From: Timema cristinae
Lineage: Eukaryota > Arthropoda > Insecta > Phasmatodea > Timematidae
Assembly: GCA_039000515.1 (NCBI GenBank)
Contig: JBCFYV010001001.1
Coordinates: forward strand, 13,725,620 to 13,789,619
DNA: 64,000 nucleotides
Direction of reading: 5' to 3'
The notes below the pieces were generated by a model, which saw only the letters and a program-made list of their open reading frames with translations, did no database searches and was not told where the DNA came from. A program made the translations under genes and the position numbers. Below are positions 1-10,369 of this stretch, piece after piece (positions within the stretch are counted from its first letter, which is position 1; each line of letters begins with the position of its first letter).

Positions 1-788
1 TCGTCATGTAAGGTAGGAGACCACATTCACACACATAGTGAACAACCATTAGAATTATTGTTTAGTTTAATATTACGAATTTTACATTTCTAGAGAGGAG
101 GTTAGTTGTCAACAGTTTACTGGGAAATAACATGCATTTCCCGATAGTATTCTTGGAAATATACAGTAGGATCGGCATAATTCCACATTGGTTAATTCGA
201 AAAACTGGATATTTTGAACCCAACTTAGCTCCCGTGAAATTTTTATTCAAATCAGTGATAATATATATAAATTTAATTTGAATTTTAGAAGGAAATATTT
301 TTACAGTTTGAAATATATTAATTGTTAATTTACGAGTTTGTACTTATTTCAAACCTTATTTAATGATCATGATATAATCCCCGGCCCCCCTCTCCCCTTA
401 TACATGCCAAAAATGTCGAATAAAGTTTCCTAGAATAAAATATGTGTTGGGTTAGCTTTCATCGCTTCTGTGTGACAATATAATCACGTGACACCCACGT
501 TGCGCGTCCTCAAATGATCAGAGAGTGCGATTTTTGTATGTTAATTATTCCCAGTTTGTATGTTATGTGGTTACATATTTTTGATGTTTTCTTTATGTAT
601 ATGTTACTGTAAATGTTCGGAGATTAGTCAAACTTAGAATCTACCAATAAATCCTAACATTTACAATACCAGTTGGTATTTGGTAATCGTCCGAAATATC
701 CTAGAAAATGTTTATATTTTGAGTTTTAACCAAGATGGAAGAAAGGCTCTCCAGTTCTATCTCTAACCAGCACTCAAATGTAATGCAA
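1..788. other. AT-rich DNA, no gene seen
   Basis: I see no coding region, tRNA-like box or long inverted repeat here. The short minus-strand frame at 62-250 has no recognisable motif and is probably chance. Confidence 0.5.
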
Positions 789-824
789 TAACCTAGCCTA
801 ACCTAACATAACCTAACCTAACTT
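789..824. repeat. Degenerate AACCT (TTAGG-type) repeat
   Basis: Several AACCTA/ACATA units lie in a row. TTAGG is the usual insect telomere unit, but this short, impure interstitial stretch is not a telomere. A similar stretch at 61390-61490 lies inside a small element with inverted ends, which suggests the motif travels on transposons. Confidence 0.6.
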
Positions 825-1740
825 ATTGGAATTAAAACGATTGGTGGTGGTAAAACAAAATATAACTAATTTTTAAAAACATTTAAATTTTTTATAAGAA
901 ACCTTAAAGATTATTTATATAAAAAATGATTTTTAGTGAGGTTCAGTTGTACAATTGTATCAATTTAACATGAAAGATACAAATTCATAATGTGATATAG
1001 TAATATAAATTCACAATATTTTATTAATATGGGGAGAGATTGGTAATAAAAACTACAAGTAATGACACATTATAATAAATAAATCTTGAAAGTATAATAA
1101 ACATCTAAAAAGATCAATACATTTTAAAAATGGTAGACTTTTGAGTCAATTGCATTTAAAACTATGATTTTACAAAACAAAGGATGATGTTATCATGCAT
1201 AAATTTCGTACCTCTGTATTATATTGAGAGTAAACCGAACAAGTTATAAGATTTGAGAAAAATAGAGAAAATATAAAAATTGAGTTTGTTTCTTGTCTGA
1301 ATTTCCTGTTCCTGGGATACCGCTGCAAATGCAGCAACATTATATATACTACAACATATTTTGATGCTACGATGGCATCATCCTTAAGTCAGAGTTAAAA
1401 GCTATGTAGTTGAGTGTTTCATGATGTTAATATAAGAAACTTATATGAGAATTAAAATTAACGTGTACATATAAAGTGAGAAATGATCATTCTGGAACAA
1501 TATACTGCAAAGTAATCTTATCTTATTTTCACAACATCTCAGTTCATAATATCATCATATATATATATGTATATATATAAATACACATACATATATATAT
1601 ATATAACTTGCAGTATATTTTAGTCCACATCCTATAGCTAGATTCTAATTTCATCTCGTTAGTATATATGTATCTATATTTACATTTTAAAACGTTTAAA
1701 ATTAATTCATAGACATTTTAATCAATTAAATTAATTAATA
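825..1740. other. AT-rich DNA with a TA microsatellite
   Basis: No gene is visible. A (TA)n/(TACA)n microsatellite occupies about 1557-1605. The rest is low-complexity A+T sequence. Confidence 0.5.
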
Positions 1741-1741
1741 A

Positions 1742-2109
1742 TAAGGTTATGTCTTCTTGTTTACAATTTTTATTCCCTTCTCCTTATTTAATATCCGTTT
1801 TAGTTTTTCTTCTATGAGGACATGTTTCGGTGATTTTTCATCATATTAAAGTCTTATTTGTATCAAAGATGATTGATTTTAATTCATACGATTGAAAAGT
1901 TTGTGAAATGTTACGGTTTTATATGGAATATTCATACAAGACGGTAAAATTTTACAAACTTTCCAATAGTATGAATTAAAATCAATCATCTTTGATACAA
2001 ATAAGACTTTATTATGGTGAAAAATCACTGAAACATGTCCTCATAGAAGAAAAAATAAAACGGATATTAAATAAGGAGGAGGGAATAAAAATAAGAAGAT
2101 ATAACCTTA
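1742..2109. mobile_element. Foldback MITE with 160-base arms
   Basis: The left arm (about 1742-1906) starts TAAGGTTATGTCTTCTTGTT. The right arm (about 1952-2109) is its near reverse complement and ends ATAACCTTA. The spacer is only about 45 bases. The arms align almost throughout with a few mismatches. There is no ORF, so the element would depend on a transposase elsewhere; the superfamily is not clear. Confidence 0.8.
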
Positions 2110-2849
2110 CTATCAAATATTATTACTACTTACCAAATAAACATGAAAATTATAATAGACAATTAAACTAACTTAAATCTAAGTATAATTATTTTAAAAG
2201 TAGTGAATTAAATTTAGGATTAATATCTAATGTATTTAATTATAAAAATTTTAAAATCAAACCATAAGAATTTTAATATAGTATATACCATTTACTATAT
2301 AATTTTATATATAGATTTTTTTTACAAGGTTGTGTAAAAATCTGTATATAAAAGCTGTATGAAGTAGTCTAATTTCACACTAATGTTTTTACTGCACTCT
2401 CGGAACCAAAGTCGCACGCTTTAACAAAATATTGTATTTTTCACATCAGGGAAATAGTCTTTAAACTAATGAATTATCAAGACTTCATTGATATTTTTAT
2501 TTTTTCACTAAAAATATTTAAAATAAAGCGAAACACTTCTTGATATGAGAATAGCTACGTGGCGTTCTGGTAAATGATACAAGTTTTAAGAAAATAAAAC
2601 AAACCTAACTCGGATGTAAGATCATACAAAGAACATATTTGTAAGTTTACGCGTCTGTCCATGTTTTGACTCACAAATATGAATGTTCGGTGAAATAATA
2701 AAGTAATGGGCTGTGTATATTTAAGTTGGGTCGCGAGGGAACACAGTTTAAGGCTGGTATTCTGGCAGTTTTTAAAACAATGTTTTTTAAACCAATAAAT
2801 AAATATTTATTTATACATTCCATTCTAATCTGTGGTCGGGTGGTATTAG
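2110..2849. other. AT-rich DNA, no gene seen
   Basis: Overlapping short frames on both strands near 2671-2938 have no motif, and their 3' part overlaps a decayed SINE. Nothing else is recognised. Confidence 0.45.
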
Positions 2850-3055
2850 GCGTCATTTTCGCAGTAGACTGGACTGTCAATGATGGATATATCGTGGTTA
2901 AAATTCCAGTCGGGTGTATTGAGAGTGATTTTTCCTAAATGATTTTCCACGCAAATGCCGGTACGCTTCCTTTGAATTAAAGCTTTTTCATCTCTAGTAA
3001 ATTAGCATATTTAGTAAATATGCGTACAACCCGAACTGACAATAAAACGCACTAA
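2850..3055 (+). mobile_element. Decayed E-type SINE
   Basis: The body motif 'TTCCTAAATGATTTTCCACGC', split here by small changes, and the tail 'GCGTACAACCCGAAC' match the better E copies at 6186 and 36215. The tRNA-like head is eroded. Confidence 0.6.
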
Positions 3056-3068
3056 AAATATAAATAGG

Positions 3069-3310
3069 CTTAGTTTAGTTTTCTACATTTAGTAATATCA
3101 ACATTTACGATGTAGACTCGTTTAGTTTAGTTTTATACACAATCATATCAGCATTTATGTTGTAGAATCGATTAATTTAATATTATACACCTAGTTATAT
3201 CAACATTTCCCCAGTAGATAGGCCCCACGTTCAGTTTGATATCCTACAAATTGTCATATCAACATAAATTTTGTGTAATTTTCTACACATAGTTATAACA
3301 ATATAAATTT
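3069..3310 (+). repeat. Degenerate tandem repeat, 50-60 base unit
   Basis: Four to five units each carry a TTTAGTTT-type start, a TAxACA block and TATCAACAT(TT), followed by TGTAGA. Units begin near 3069, 3121, 3171, 3230 and 3280. Spacing and sequence have drifted. Confidence 0.6.
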
Positions 3311-3539
3311 TAATATGACTATCCTTAGTGAATAAAACTAAATTTATCTACCAAAGCAAAATTGTATTTATTTTGGCATTTTTTTTTATCTGGAATTGTT
3401 GATATTATCTTGTGAAATTAAAAAAAGATGTTGCTATAAAAAGTTCAATAATACTTATCACAGCTCGCGATCTTTCCATTTTAAATAAACGGTTCAAACG
3501 CTTAAACATTGTTTATTCACGGATACAAAACTATTGGGG

Positions 3540-3866
3540 CTTGATACTCTAGTTTAAAATGTGACTTGTGTGATTTTGAAACTGAGGACTTTCAAGATTT
3601 CTCCTTCCCGCTTATCGGCGAGTAACTCGATCCATTTGGCGCGAACCACGCATGACGTAACTAGGGTGACGCTCCGCTGAGCACGAGTCGCGTATCCGAC
3701 ACGCGTCGTCTTTACATCGGAGCAGTGCGGCGCGGCAAAGAGGTGATATTTTACCACCTCCGCGGCACAGACAATGGATGTAGACGGTTTGAAACCCGCG
3801 TGAGTCAAAGCGGTACCAGACTCCGTCTAGTACCACAGCTTTTCGCACCACATCTTCCCGCCCGTT
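3540..3866 (-). mobile_element. GC-rich SINE-like repeat (family F)
   Basis: On the minus strand a box-B-like GGGTTTCAAACC (about 3787-3800) follows a possible box A (GTGGTACTAGACGG). A GC-rich, CpG-rich body and an AT tail follow. The local G+C is far above its surroundings. The short minus-strand frames here lie wholly in the repeat and are not convincing genes. A small near-palindrome, GAGGTGATATTTTACCACCTC-like, is at about 3740-3760. Confidence 0.45.
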
Positions 3867-3889
3867 GGGGTTATTTATTCCTATATATC

Positions 3890-4048
3890 AATTACGCCAA
3901 TTAAGGTGGAATTAATATGAAATGTACCCAAATTTAAGTGAAAGAAGAGGGGAAAACAACCACAGGTACACCCGATTGGAATTCAATCCCTGAACTCTCC
4001 ATCGTCAACTGTTCAATTTATTGCGCGAGTTAGACCACTCGACCACCA
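3890..4048 (-). mobile_element. E-type SINE fragment
   Basis: Read on the minus strand there is a tRNA-like head (CGAGTGGTCTAACTCG), a box-B-like region around 3975-3990, and the typical body with a thin CCTCTTCTTTC stretch. The 3' tail is missing. Confidence 0.6.
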
Positions 4049-4141
4049 AAGGGGTTTGTAAATTATATAATAATAGTGCGTCTGCACTACATCAAACTGT
4101 AGTCCAGTTTTTAGAGTTTGTAGAAAGATTTGCAAGTCTTT

Positions 4142-4382
4142 TAGCATTGCGTCTTACTTCCTGTTTGGGTTATACTAATTACACTAGTAGGCCAAGGATT
4201 AGGAAGGCTTAATATAGAGGAAGTGCACCCGCATTTGCGTGGAGGGAGACTGGGAAAACATTTGAGGGAAAAAACTCCCTCAGTGCACCCTACCGGGATC
4301 GAACCTGGATCTCCCCATCTTCGGCAGTCTAGTCCAACACGAGAACAATGCGTTAGACCACGCGGCCACCGAAACGGGTATT
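4142..4382 (-). mobile_element. E-type SINE, near full length
   Basis: The minus-strand head reads CGGTGGCCGCGTGGTCTAAC with box-B-like GGTTCGATCCC. The body and the tail (AACCCAAACAGGAAGTAAGACGC) match the shared tail 1. The head resembles Ser/Leu-type tRNAs only in its box A. Confidence 0.75.
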
Positions 4383-4672
4383 AGCCAGTACCGTTGCCCA
4401 GGGGACGCCCAAATGTATTAATCGTACATCCTTTCCGTGAAGGCTCTTTCCATGTCCCGATGAGGTGAGAGGATGATGATAGTGAACATGGCGGTGTGAA
4501 GCCTATTAATATCTTAGCCTAACTTAAACCTAATAAACCAAGCCTGGTGATCATGGGAATTATTCTCCTTTCGAGAAAAAAAACTCCCTGATGCCAGCCG
4601 GGAATAAAGCCCGGAACCTCTAGGACAGCATCCAGGGTCTCCAACCACTATACCACGTGGCTGGCATTGTTT
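4383..4672 (-). mobile_element. tRNA-derived SINE with intact cloverleaf-like head
   Basis: The head at 4591-4667 on the minus strand begins ATGCCAG and ends CTGGCAT, a perfect 7-base acceptor-type pairing. A T-arm of CCGGG/CCCGG encloses a 7-base loop, though the loop CTTTATT departs from the TTCGANN pattern. Downstream are a poly-T and a body with GGGCGTCCCCTGGGCAACG. I read this as a SINE head and not a working tRNA, because of the altered T loop and the SINE-like body. Confidence 0.6.
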
Positions 4673-4683
4673 TATTACACACA

Positions 4684-5010
4684 TGGCTGACTCACTCACT
4701 GAAAATAATGTTTATCCACTTCCACATGAGCTAGAATCTTGAAATTTGGCAAACTTCTAGCTTCTAGCCTGTAACCGACGGTAAAATTACAAAAAGTTAA
4801 AAAAAAAAATTCTAACCCCCGAAAAAAAAATCAAAATGTTGGAGCAACTTTAAATTCGGTGCGGACCTTTCTTTGGAGGTGTCTTGTAGCTAAACCGTAT
4901 GACCTATCATAAAACTGCTTTGGAATTACATTAGTTTACATCCACTTGCAAATAAATATCACTGAGCTGAGCCCCGACGAGCAAAGCGAGTAAATTATAT
5001 AATACTAGTT
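4684..5010 (+). mobile_element. Repeat H, copy 1
   Basis: The sequence from GGCTGACTCACTCACTG to about ACTAGT is shared with 43812-44222, including TTGAAATTTGGCAAACTTCT and CTTTCTTTGGAG. It has no ORF. The head resembles non-autonomous DNA elements common in insects, perhaps Helitron-derived, but I see no decisive terminal hairpin. Confidence 0.65.
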
Positions 5011-5379
5011 TGAATAACCTTGATAATTATTATCTAGTAATATCCTTACTACCGTGTTATTACAATATTTTGGGTAGGAGAACTTAGAGGGGAGCGGGTT
5101 AGAAGGTAAGGTTTAAAGTAAACATTGGTCAAAGTGGGTGAAATCTTAGACATATTACATTCTATAGCTGTACTTCAAAGTTTTACAGCAAGAATGAGAT
5201 ATACTTGTTGACATAAATAGGAATAGCTCTATTGAAATTTTACATTCAGAGAGTATTAGATTACAGACGACTAAAAGTGTGCCATTTCACGTCCATGACA
5301 CTTCCACTCTCTGAAAACAAATAAAACATTTGTAAGGCACTTGTTATCCGCAGTAACGAGCACTTGATATAAATGTCAA
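5011..5379. other. No gene seen
   Basis: Ordinary AT-rich sequence without repeats or frames that I recognise. Confidence 0.4.
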
Positions 5380-5564
5380 GCTTAGTTGGTCGGGTTTGTC
5401 TTTGGACGGGAAGGTTGGGGTTCGAATGCCGGTTGGGTGTATTGAAAATTGTTTTTTTCTTGAATTATTTTCCACTCTACTTTCACAAAAATTCGAGTAC
5501 ATTTCCTCTAAAATGCTAACTAATTCATCACTATTCCATTAGTGTAATTAATATAGGCATTGAG
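5380..5564 (+). mobile_element. E-type SINE fragment
   Basis: GGGGTTCGAATGCCGGTTGGG is a clear box-B region with the standard E body behind it. The tail-1 block is lost. Confidence 0.55.
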
Positions 5565-5785
5565 TCCGATACCTTAGTTTAGCTGGTAGCGTGTATGTAT
5601 GTCTACTGAACTAAGGGTCCCTGGTTCGATTCCTGGTAAGGCCGAAAAATTTATCAGTGGTCAAATATGGGTTTCCCCTTTCACAGTGATGGATTAAATA
5701 CCGGAGGTTGGATGTTGTGTCTGTACTAGATTTAGGTTAGTTTCTAAATCGTGTTCTGATACAATCATTCGTTTCAAAAATTGAA
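5565..5785 (+). mobile_element. D-type SINE
   Basis: The tRNA-like head has box A (TTAGTTTAGCTGGTAGCG) and a perfect box B (GGTTCGATTCC, about 5630). The body GGTTTCCCCTTTCACAG and GTTGTGTCTGTACTAGA recur at 13650 and, reversed, at 34255. The 3' end (TGTTCTGATACAATCATTCG) belongs to tail 2, shared with C-type SINEs. Confidence 0.75.
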
Positions 5786-5995
5786 CACAATATTTTATTT
5801 TTTTGAATTGAAAAAAAATACATAAAACCCCAAACGTGTAGTTATGTGCAGAAAAAAATAAAATTTGTTGGCTAAGGTTAAGGTTATACATTGATATTTA
5901 TTTTATAAAAGATACTTGATTATGAATTATATATTATGTAATTTTGATCATCCTTAAAAGATAGGACTATTTTATTAAATAAAGTATTTTACATA

Positions 5996-6078
5996 TACAT
6001 GTATATATATGTATATATAAATATGTATATATATGTGTGTGTGAATATATATATATATATATATATATTATATACGTA
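5996..6078. repeat. (TA)n/(TG)n microsatellite
   Basis: Runs of TATATG and TATATA fill the interval. Confidence 0.9.
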
Positions 6079-6185
6079 TATATTTATAGATGTAATAGGT
6101 TTTTATAAGATGCAGTATGTTTTTATTTATAAAAGATAATGGTGTTAATTGATGTGAGAATTGTTTATACATCCATTGTACAACT

Positions 6186-6434
6186 ACCGGCTTCGGTGGC
6201 CGCTTGGTCTAAGGCGCAACCCTTGCAATAGACCAGACTGCCGAGGACGGGAGATTAAGATTCGACCCCGGTCGGGTGTATTGCCTCATGAGTGGTTTTC
6301 TCTCAATCATTTTCCACTCTCTCTCTTCTCTTCTCTCTCTCACCGCAAATGAGGGTACATTACCTCTGAATTCAACCAGTCTAATCCTATACACATTTGT
6401 ATAGCCCGAGCGTGTAGTAAGACGTGGATCTAAA
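6186..6434 (+). mobile_element. E-type SINE, full length
   Basis: Head CTTCGGTGGCCGCTTGGTCT (box A) and GATTCGACCCCGG (box B), the body with a CT-rich stretch at 6310-6345, and tail 1 (AGCCCGAGCGTGTAGTAAGA) are all present. Short frames on both strands here are by-products. Confidence 0.8.
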
Positions 6435-6670
6435 AAAAAATCGGTACATTTTGAACAACATGTTTTATGTAAGACAAATATTTAATTTCATAAAGTGGGT
6501 TTTTTCCTTCGAATATTTTGAATTACTCTATCCATTTTTATATATTTTTAATAATATTCTGGATCTTCAATTTCGAGTTCCTGGAGTGGTTAATTCATAA
6601 TATCCTGCCTCTTTAATAAAAAATTTAAAAGTAATATGATGTTATGTACAGTACAATTTTTATATGATAG

Positions 6671-6902
6671 CTACAGTAGCCCCATGTCTTCTTTGGTGCT
6701 GACTGACAGCTGACAGCTGACTTCTGACAGTCAACATTTAGGTCAACATTTAGGTTGATTGTCATATGTGACTGCTGCTAAACACATTTTTTTGCAGATC
6801 ATATGGTTTGACGTATGGATACATAATTTGGTCTTGTAACTTTTCAAAGCGGTCTGCTGTGAGCTGTCAGTCAGCACGAAAGATATCATGGGGCTACTGT
6901 AG
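6671..6902. mobile_element. Tc1/mariner-type MITE
   Basis: The ends are 40-base inverted repeats, CAGTAGCCCCATG...CATGGGGCTACTG, with GTGCTGACTGACAGCT inside each. TA dinucleotides flank both ends (6672-6673 and about 6900-6901). These are the family's TA target duplications. No transposase frame is present. Confidence 0.85.
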
Positions 6903-6931
6903 AAAAGCTACTAGTTATACTTTAACTTATT

Positions 6932-7195
6932 GGTGACCTGGTGGTCTAGGGGTAAGTTGTCAGACTTCTGTGATGGCGACCGGGGTTCAATCCTCGGTCC
7001 CGGCACAGATTTATCTGATTTCCAAACCCTTCCTACACCTCTGACAAGACATCTTGTGAATGTGTGGAACGCCAGGCCGCCACCGTGGTTCGGATTCCAC
7101 GTTAAACTATAGGTCCTTCATTTCATCTCACAATCACCCTACCATTACACATTAGCGTAAGTGCGTATAACCCGAACGGGTAGTAAGACGTGGTC

Positions 7196-7248
<53 letters not shown>

Positions 7249-7254
7249 TAATAA
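6932..7254 (+). mobile_element. A-type SINE with target duplication
   Basis: The head GACCTGGTGGTCTAGGGGTA (box A) and GGGGTTCAATCCTCGG (box B) resembles Glu/Gly-class tRNAs. Body, tail 1 and a long (AAT)n follow. TTTAACTTATT is repeated exactly at 6921-6931 and 7255-7265, which shows LINE-type integration. Confidence 0.92.
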
Positions 7255-7265
7255 TTTAACTTATT

Positions 7266-7897
7266 TATTCGTACGTCAATTCATTTGATCTGCAGCAATC
7301 ATTTTTGATAAATATTGTCATTACTTATAAAATAATCAATTAATAATTATCAATTTTGGTCACAAAGAATATTTTTGTATTTTTAAAAAGGTCCTTCCTG
7401 TAAAGAATGGAATGAGTTAATATTTTTCATTAGAGACGGCTAAGTTTTTATCATATATTTGATGAAGTATATATATTATTTTATTTAAGAAATATCTAAA
7501 ATACAAGTGACTGTCTAATACCAACCTAAAAGTCAACACAAAGACTGTTGAAATGGCCAGTTCAGGTTACCTTGAAATTGGAAAGTTACCTTGATACCTA
7601 CTAGCCCATGTGTTGTTTGATCCCTGTAATTTGTCGTAACGTGTAACGTAACATTCAACGCACACTTTACGAAATAGATTGGTTTGATACCCTGTTGGAC
7701 TTTGACGGGGAGCAATCTTTTTGTGATGCCAAATATGAATATAGATAGTTTGTTTCCTGTAATTTAATTTGCCATTTAGCTTTCGCCTCACGAGTCAACA
7801 TTTTCGAGAACAAAGGATAGATAGAATATGTTTGAATTTTCAAACACAATAATACCTATTATAGTTTGTTGATCGTTATGAAAGTAACAAACAAAAA
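7266..7897. other. AT-rich DNA, no gene seen
   Basis: Overlapping minus-strand frames of 60-74 codons at 7533-7849 have no motif. I regard them as chance. Confidence 0.4.
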
Positions 7898-7940
7898 AGC
7901 GTATAACCCAAACGGGTATTAAGACGCGGTGCTAAAATAA
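7898..7940 (+). mobile_element. SINE tail-1 only
   Basis: Only GCGTATAACCCAAACGGGTA and the next 20 bases, ending GGTGCTAAAAT, are present, followed by A-rich sequence. This fits an extremely 5'-truncated insertion like the one at 43917. Confidence 0.7.
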
Positions 7941-8443
7941 AACAGAAAAACAAATAATAAAAATAATTGTGTTTATAACGCAAAAGATTTATACTTGCAC
8001 TCGAAACTTGTAACATTACATATTTATTTCACTTACTGAGCTATAATTCGAAAGAGTCTAAATTTTAAACTACAGTTCTTTATTCTTCTTTTTTTTATAG
8101 TCTACACTTATGAAATTAATTTCTCATTGAATCCCAGTATATTATAAACTCTTTGTCATTTATAAACACATATAATAATTGTAAATTGCAATAAATTGTT
8201 TCTAATCACGTGTCATTCACAAACGTTGACTAAATGTCAAATTGATTTAATATGGCTTTACTGGTGACATGGAGGTAGGAATTTGAGTCCCAGACCAAAC
8301 TACTCTAATAAAAATATAATTTTGTCTTCCAAATATGTTTACACAGTAAAATGCTACGTCTAGATCATTAAAATTATATATATATAATGGGCGCCACTCC
8401 TAGGAAATAGAAGACAAAAAATAACTAAATAAATAAAAAATAC
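7941..8443. other. AT-rich DNA, presumed intron
   Basis: There is no gene. A weak SINE box-B-like piece is near 8285. If the exon at 8444 is real, this is the intron downstream of it on the minus strand. Confidence 0.35.
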
Positions 8444-8575
8444 CTTTAGCTCGACTAACTCTGACAATGTCACGACGACTATTATCATTCGAGATCACTG
8501 GGTGTTCTCGTGAACGTTTTCTAGACGATTCGATGCTAATAATAATGTCACTACCACAACTACAACAATGGTGTG
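8444..8575 (-). CDS. Candidate internal exon, unknown protein
   Basis: On the minus strand a pyrimidine-rich stretch ending TTTTGCAG (AG at 8576-8577) precedes 132 bases that stay open in one frame. They end AAAG followed by GTATTTTTT (GT at 8442-8443). The exon starts with two bases of a split codon and ends with one, so its length is a multiple of three. The translated part starts HHCCSCGSDIIISIES and continues with a basic, Ser/Arg-rich stretch ending SRAK. Base composition is less AT-biased than its surroundings. I do not recognise the protein. No partner exons were identified in the window, so introns would be long. A chance open frame with good splice-like ends remains possible. Confidence 0.45.
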
Positions 8576-8989
8576 CTGCAAAATTTTACAAGAGTTGAAG
8601 GAAAATATGAAAAATATAACATGAACAATTGAAATAAAATGGATAACTGAGTCACTGATTATTGAACGTATTAATTTAAACTACAATAAAAAAAACATTA
8701 GTGAAACTTTTGGGGGTTGTTATAATTATTGCATCCATGGCACCACATCCCAATCCTACCTATGGAATTTCGAGTAAATAAAATTCTAATCTGACAAAAT
8801 AAAAAATAAATATATTCTATTACACCTTTTCTTAAACAAAATTAATCAACTAAAATAATAATCTCCGAATATGGTTAAACTTATGATTTTATAATACCAG
8901 AGTAAAAGAAAATTAATGGTACGGAACTCCGCACGGACTATCTCGCTCTATTGTTTGAAAATGGATGTATTTACTCAAAACTTGTAATA
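8576..8989. other. AT-rich DNA, no gene seen
   Basis: Nothing recognised. On the minus strand this would be the intron upstream of the candidate exon. Confidence 0.35.
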
Positions 8990-9216
8990 TATGTGTAACG
9001 AAATAATATACACGAGCAAACCCAAGCATAAATAAATTTCAACTTCGTGTTAAAATTTTCAACATTTTATTATATGTTGCAAATCTTCATGCCATAGCAT
9101 TGCTATTAAATTTCTCATTTATAAATTTTGGCCAATAAAAAATGTAAATATTGACTATTGAGTCTAAAATGGATATAGATCATTGTTGTACAAACATTTC
9201 TCCTAAGATGATAATA

Positions 9217-9248
<32 letters not shown>

Positions 9249-10135
9249 AATAATAATATAATAATAATAATAATATAAAATATTTAGCACCACGTCTTAC
9301 TACCCGTTTGGGTTATACGCTTTAAGTAGTCTACTAATTACGTTAATGGATTTAGGAATTGGGAAGGTTGAATTAGAGGAAGTGAACCCGTATTTGCGTG
9401 GAGGGAGAGTGGAGAACCATTTAGAAAAAACCACTCCCAGTTCACTCGACCGAGATTCGAACCTCGATCTCCCCGTCCTCAGCAGTCGAGCTTAACACGA
9501 CAAGCACGTTAGCCAACTACGCCACCGAGGCGGGTTTCTCCTGAGAGGTTTAAGGAAAAACAACATAAACTTTTAGAGACTTACTTAAATTTAATTACTC
9601 TATGGCATTGGAGAATTATTGCGTTAAAACTTAAGTAGTATCTATTTACAACTAAAGCTCACAAAATTGTATTAATATATTTGCCAATATCTCAAAAATT
9701 GTTGGATTTATAAAAATATATTTCATAATAAAAGTTTTTTATTTTTAATAGTACTATAATTTGTCAATGATAAATTATTTATTATCTCAAATAGTTGAAG
9801 AGATACGGAAGTTTCTGCTTATGTAAAGTACCCTAAAATTTATTTTCATGGTAAAATGAAAATAGCCAGTTTATTTATAATCTTAATCAACACCTAGATA
9901 CGAATTTTAATAAAAATAGTTTGAGTCTATTTTGAGATAATCGATTTTTTCTCTTTTCGCTCTTTCTTAAACTACTCATAATTTTAAATTTAAACAGACA
10001 CACAGACATACGTCATTGCAAAGACCACTTTTTAGGGTTTGGGGGGTCATGAGAAGTCGACATCCATCAACATTTCAGGTTAGATTTTCTTTTGCGGTCG
10101 CAATACTTTTATCTTTTGTGTTTAAAAAGTTTAAA
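8990..10135 (+). mobile_element. Long repeat R, copy 1, interrupted by a SINE
   Basis: Blocks such as AAACCCAAGCA, ACTTCGTGTTAAAAT, CTTCATGCCAT, CTTTTAGAGACTTA and AATCAACACCTAGATACGAA recur in the opposite orientation at 32190-32960. The right part ends in CAGACACACAGACATACGTC and TTTGGGGGGTCATGAGAAGT. No clear ORF; the 82-codon frame at 10016 lies inside. The element class is not identified. Confidence 0.7.
9209..9534 (-). mobile_element. B-type SINE nested in repeat R
   Basis: An (ATT)n tail (plus-strand AATAAT, 9209-9283) precedes tail 1, body and head (CGCCTCGGTGGCGTAGTTGG on the minus strand). The flanks TTTCTCCTAAGA (9197-9208) and TTTCTCCTGAGA (9535-9546) are the target duplication. 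The R copy at 32 kb has a single version of this site. Confidence 0.9.
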
Positions 10136-10369
10136 AATATATATATTTACGTATTGCTTGAAAGTTATTGGTTTTATAAAAATATGCTTCCATTAAAATA
10201 TTTTTACTATGAAGAGACCAACATATTTGTAACGATAAATAATTTCATATCTCAAATCGTTTAGGAGATATTATAAAAAATATATTTTACACATCAGACT
10301 GGAGCCCTTAAACTCACTTTGCCGAAATATTAAGAGATGCCATTTTGTTTGTAATATTTATAAATGTTT

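Noticed and set aside
3554..3851. Two overlapping minus-strand frames with protein-like composition
   Set aside because: They lie fully inside the GC-rich SINE-like repeat F with box-B-like sequence. High G+C alone explains the lack of stops.
5565..5650. Possible tRNA gene (good box A and B)
   Set aside because: The acceptor ends do not pair over seven bases, and the sequence continues into a SINE body found elsewhere.
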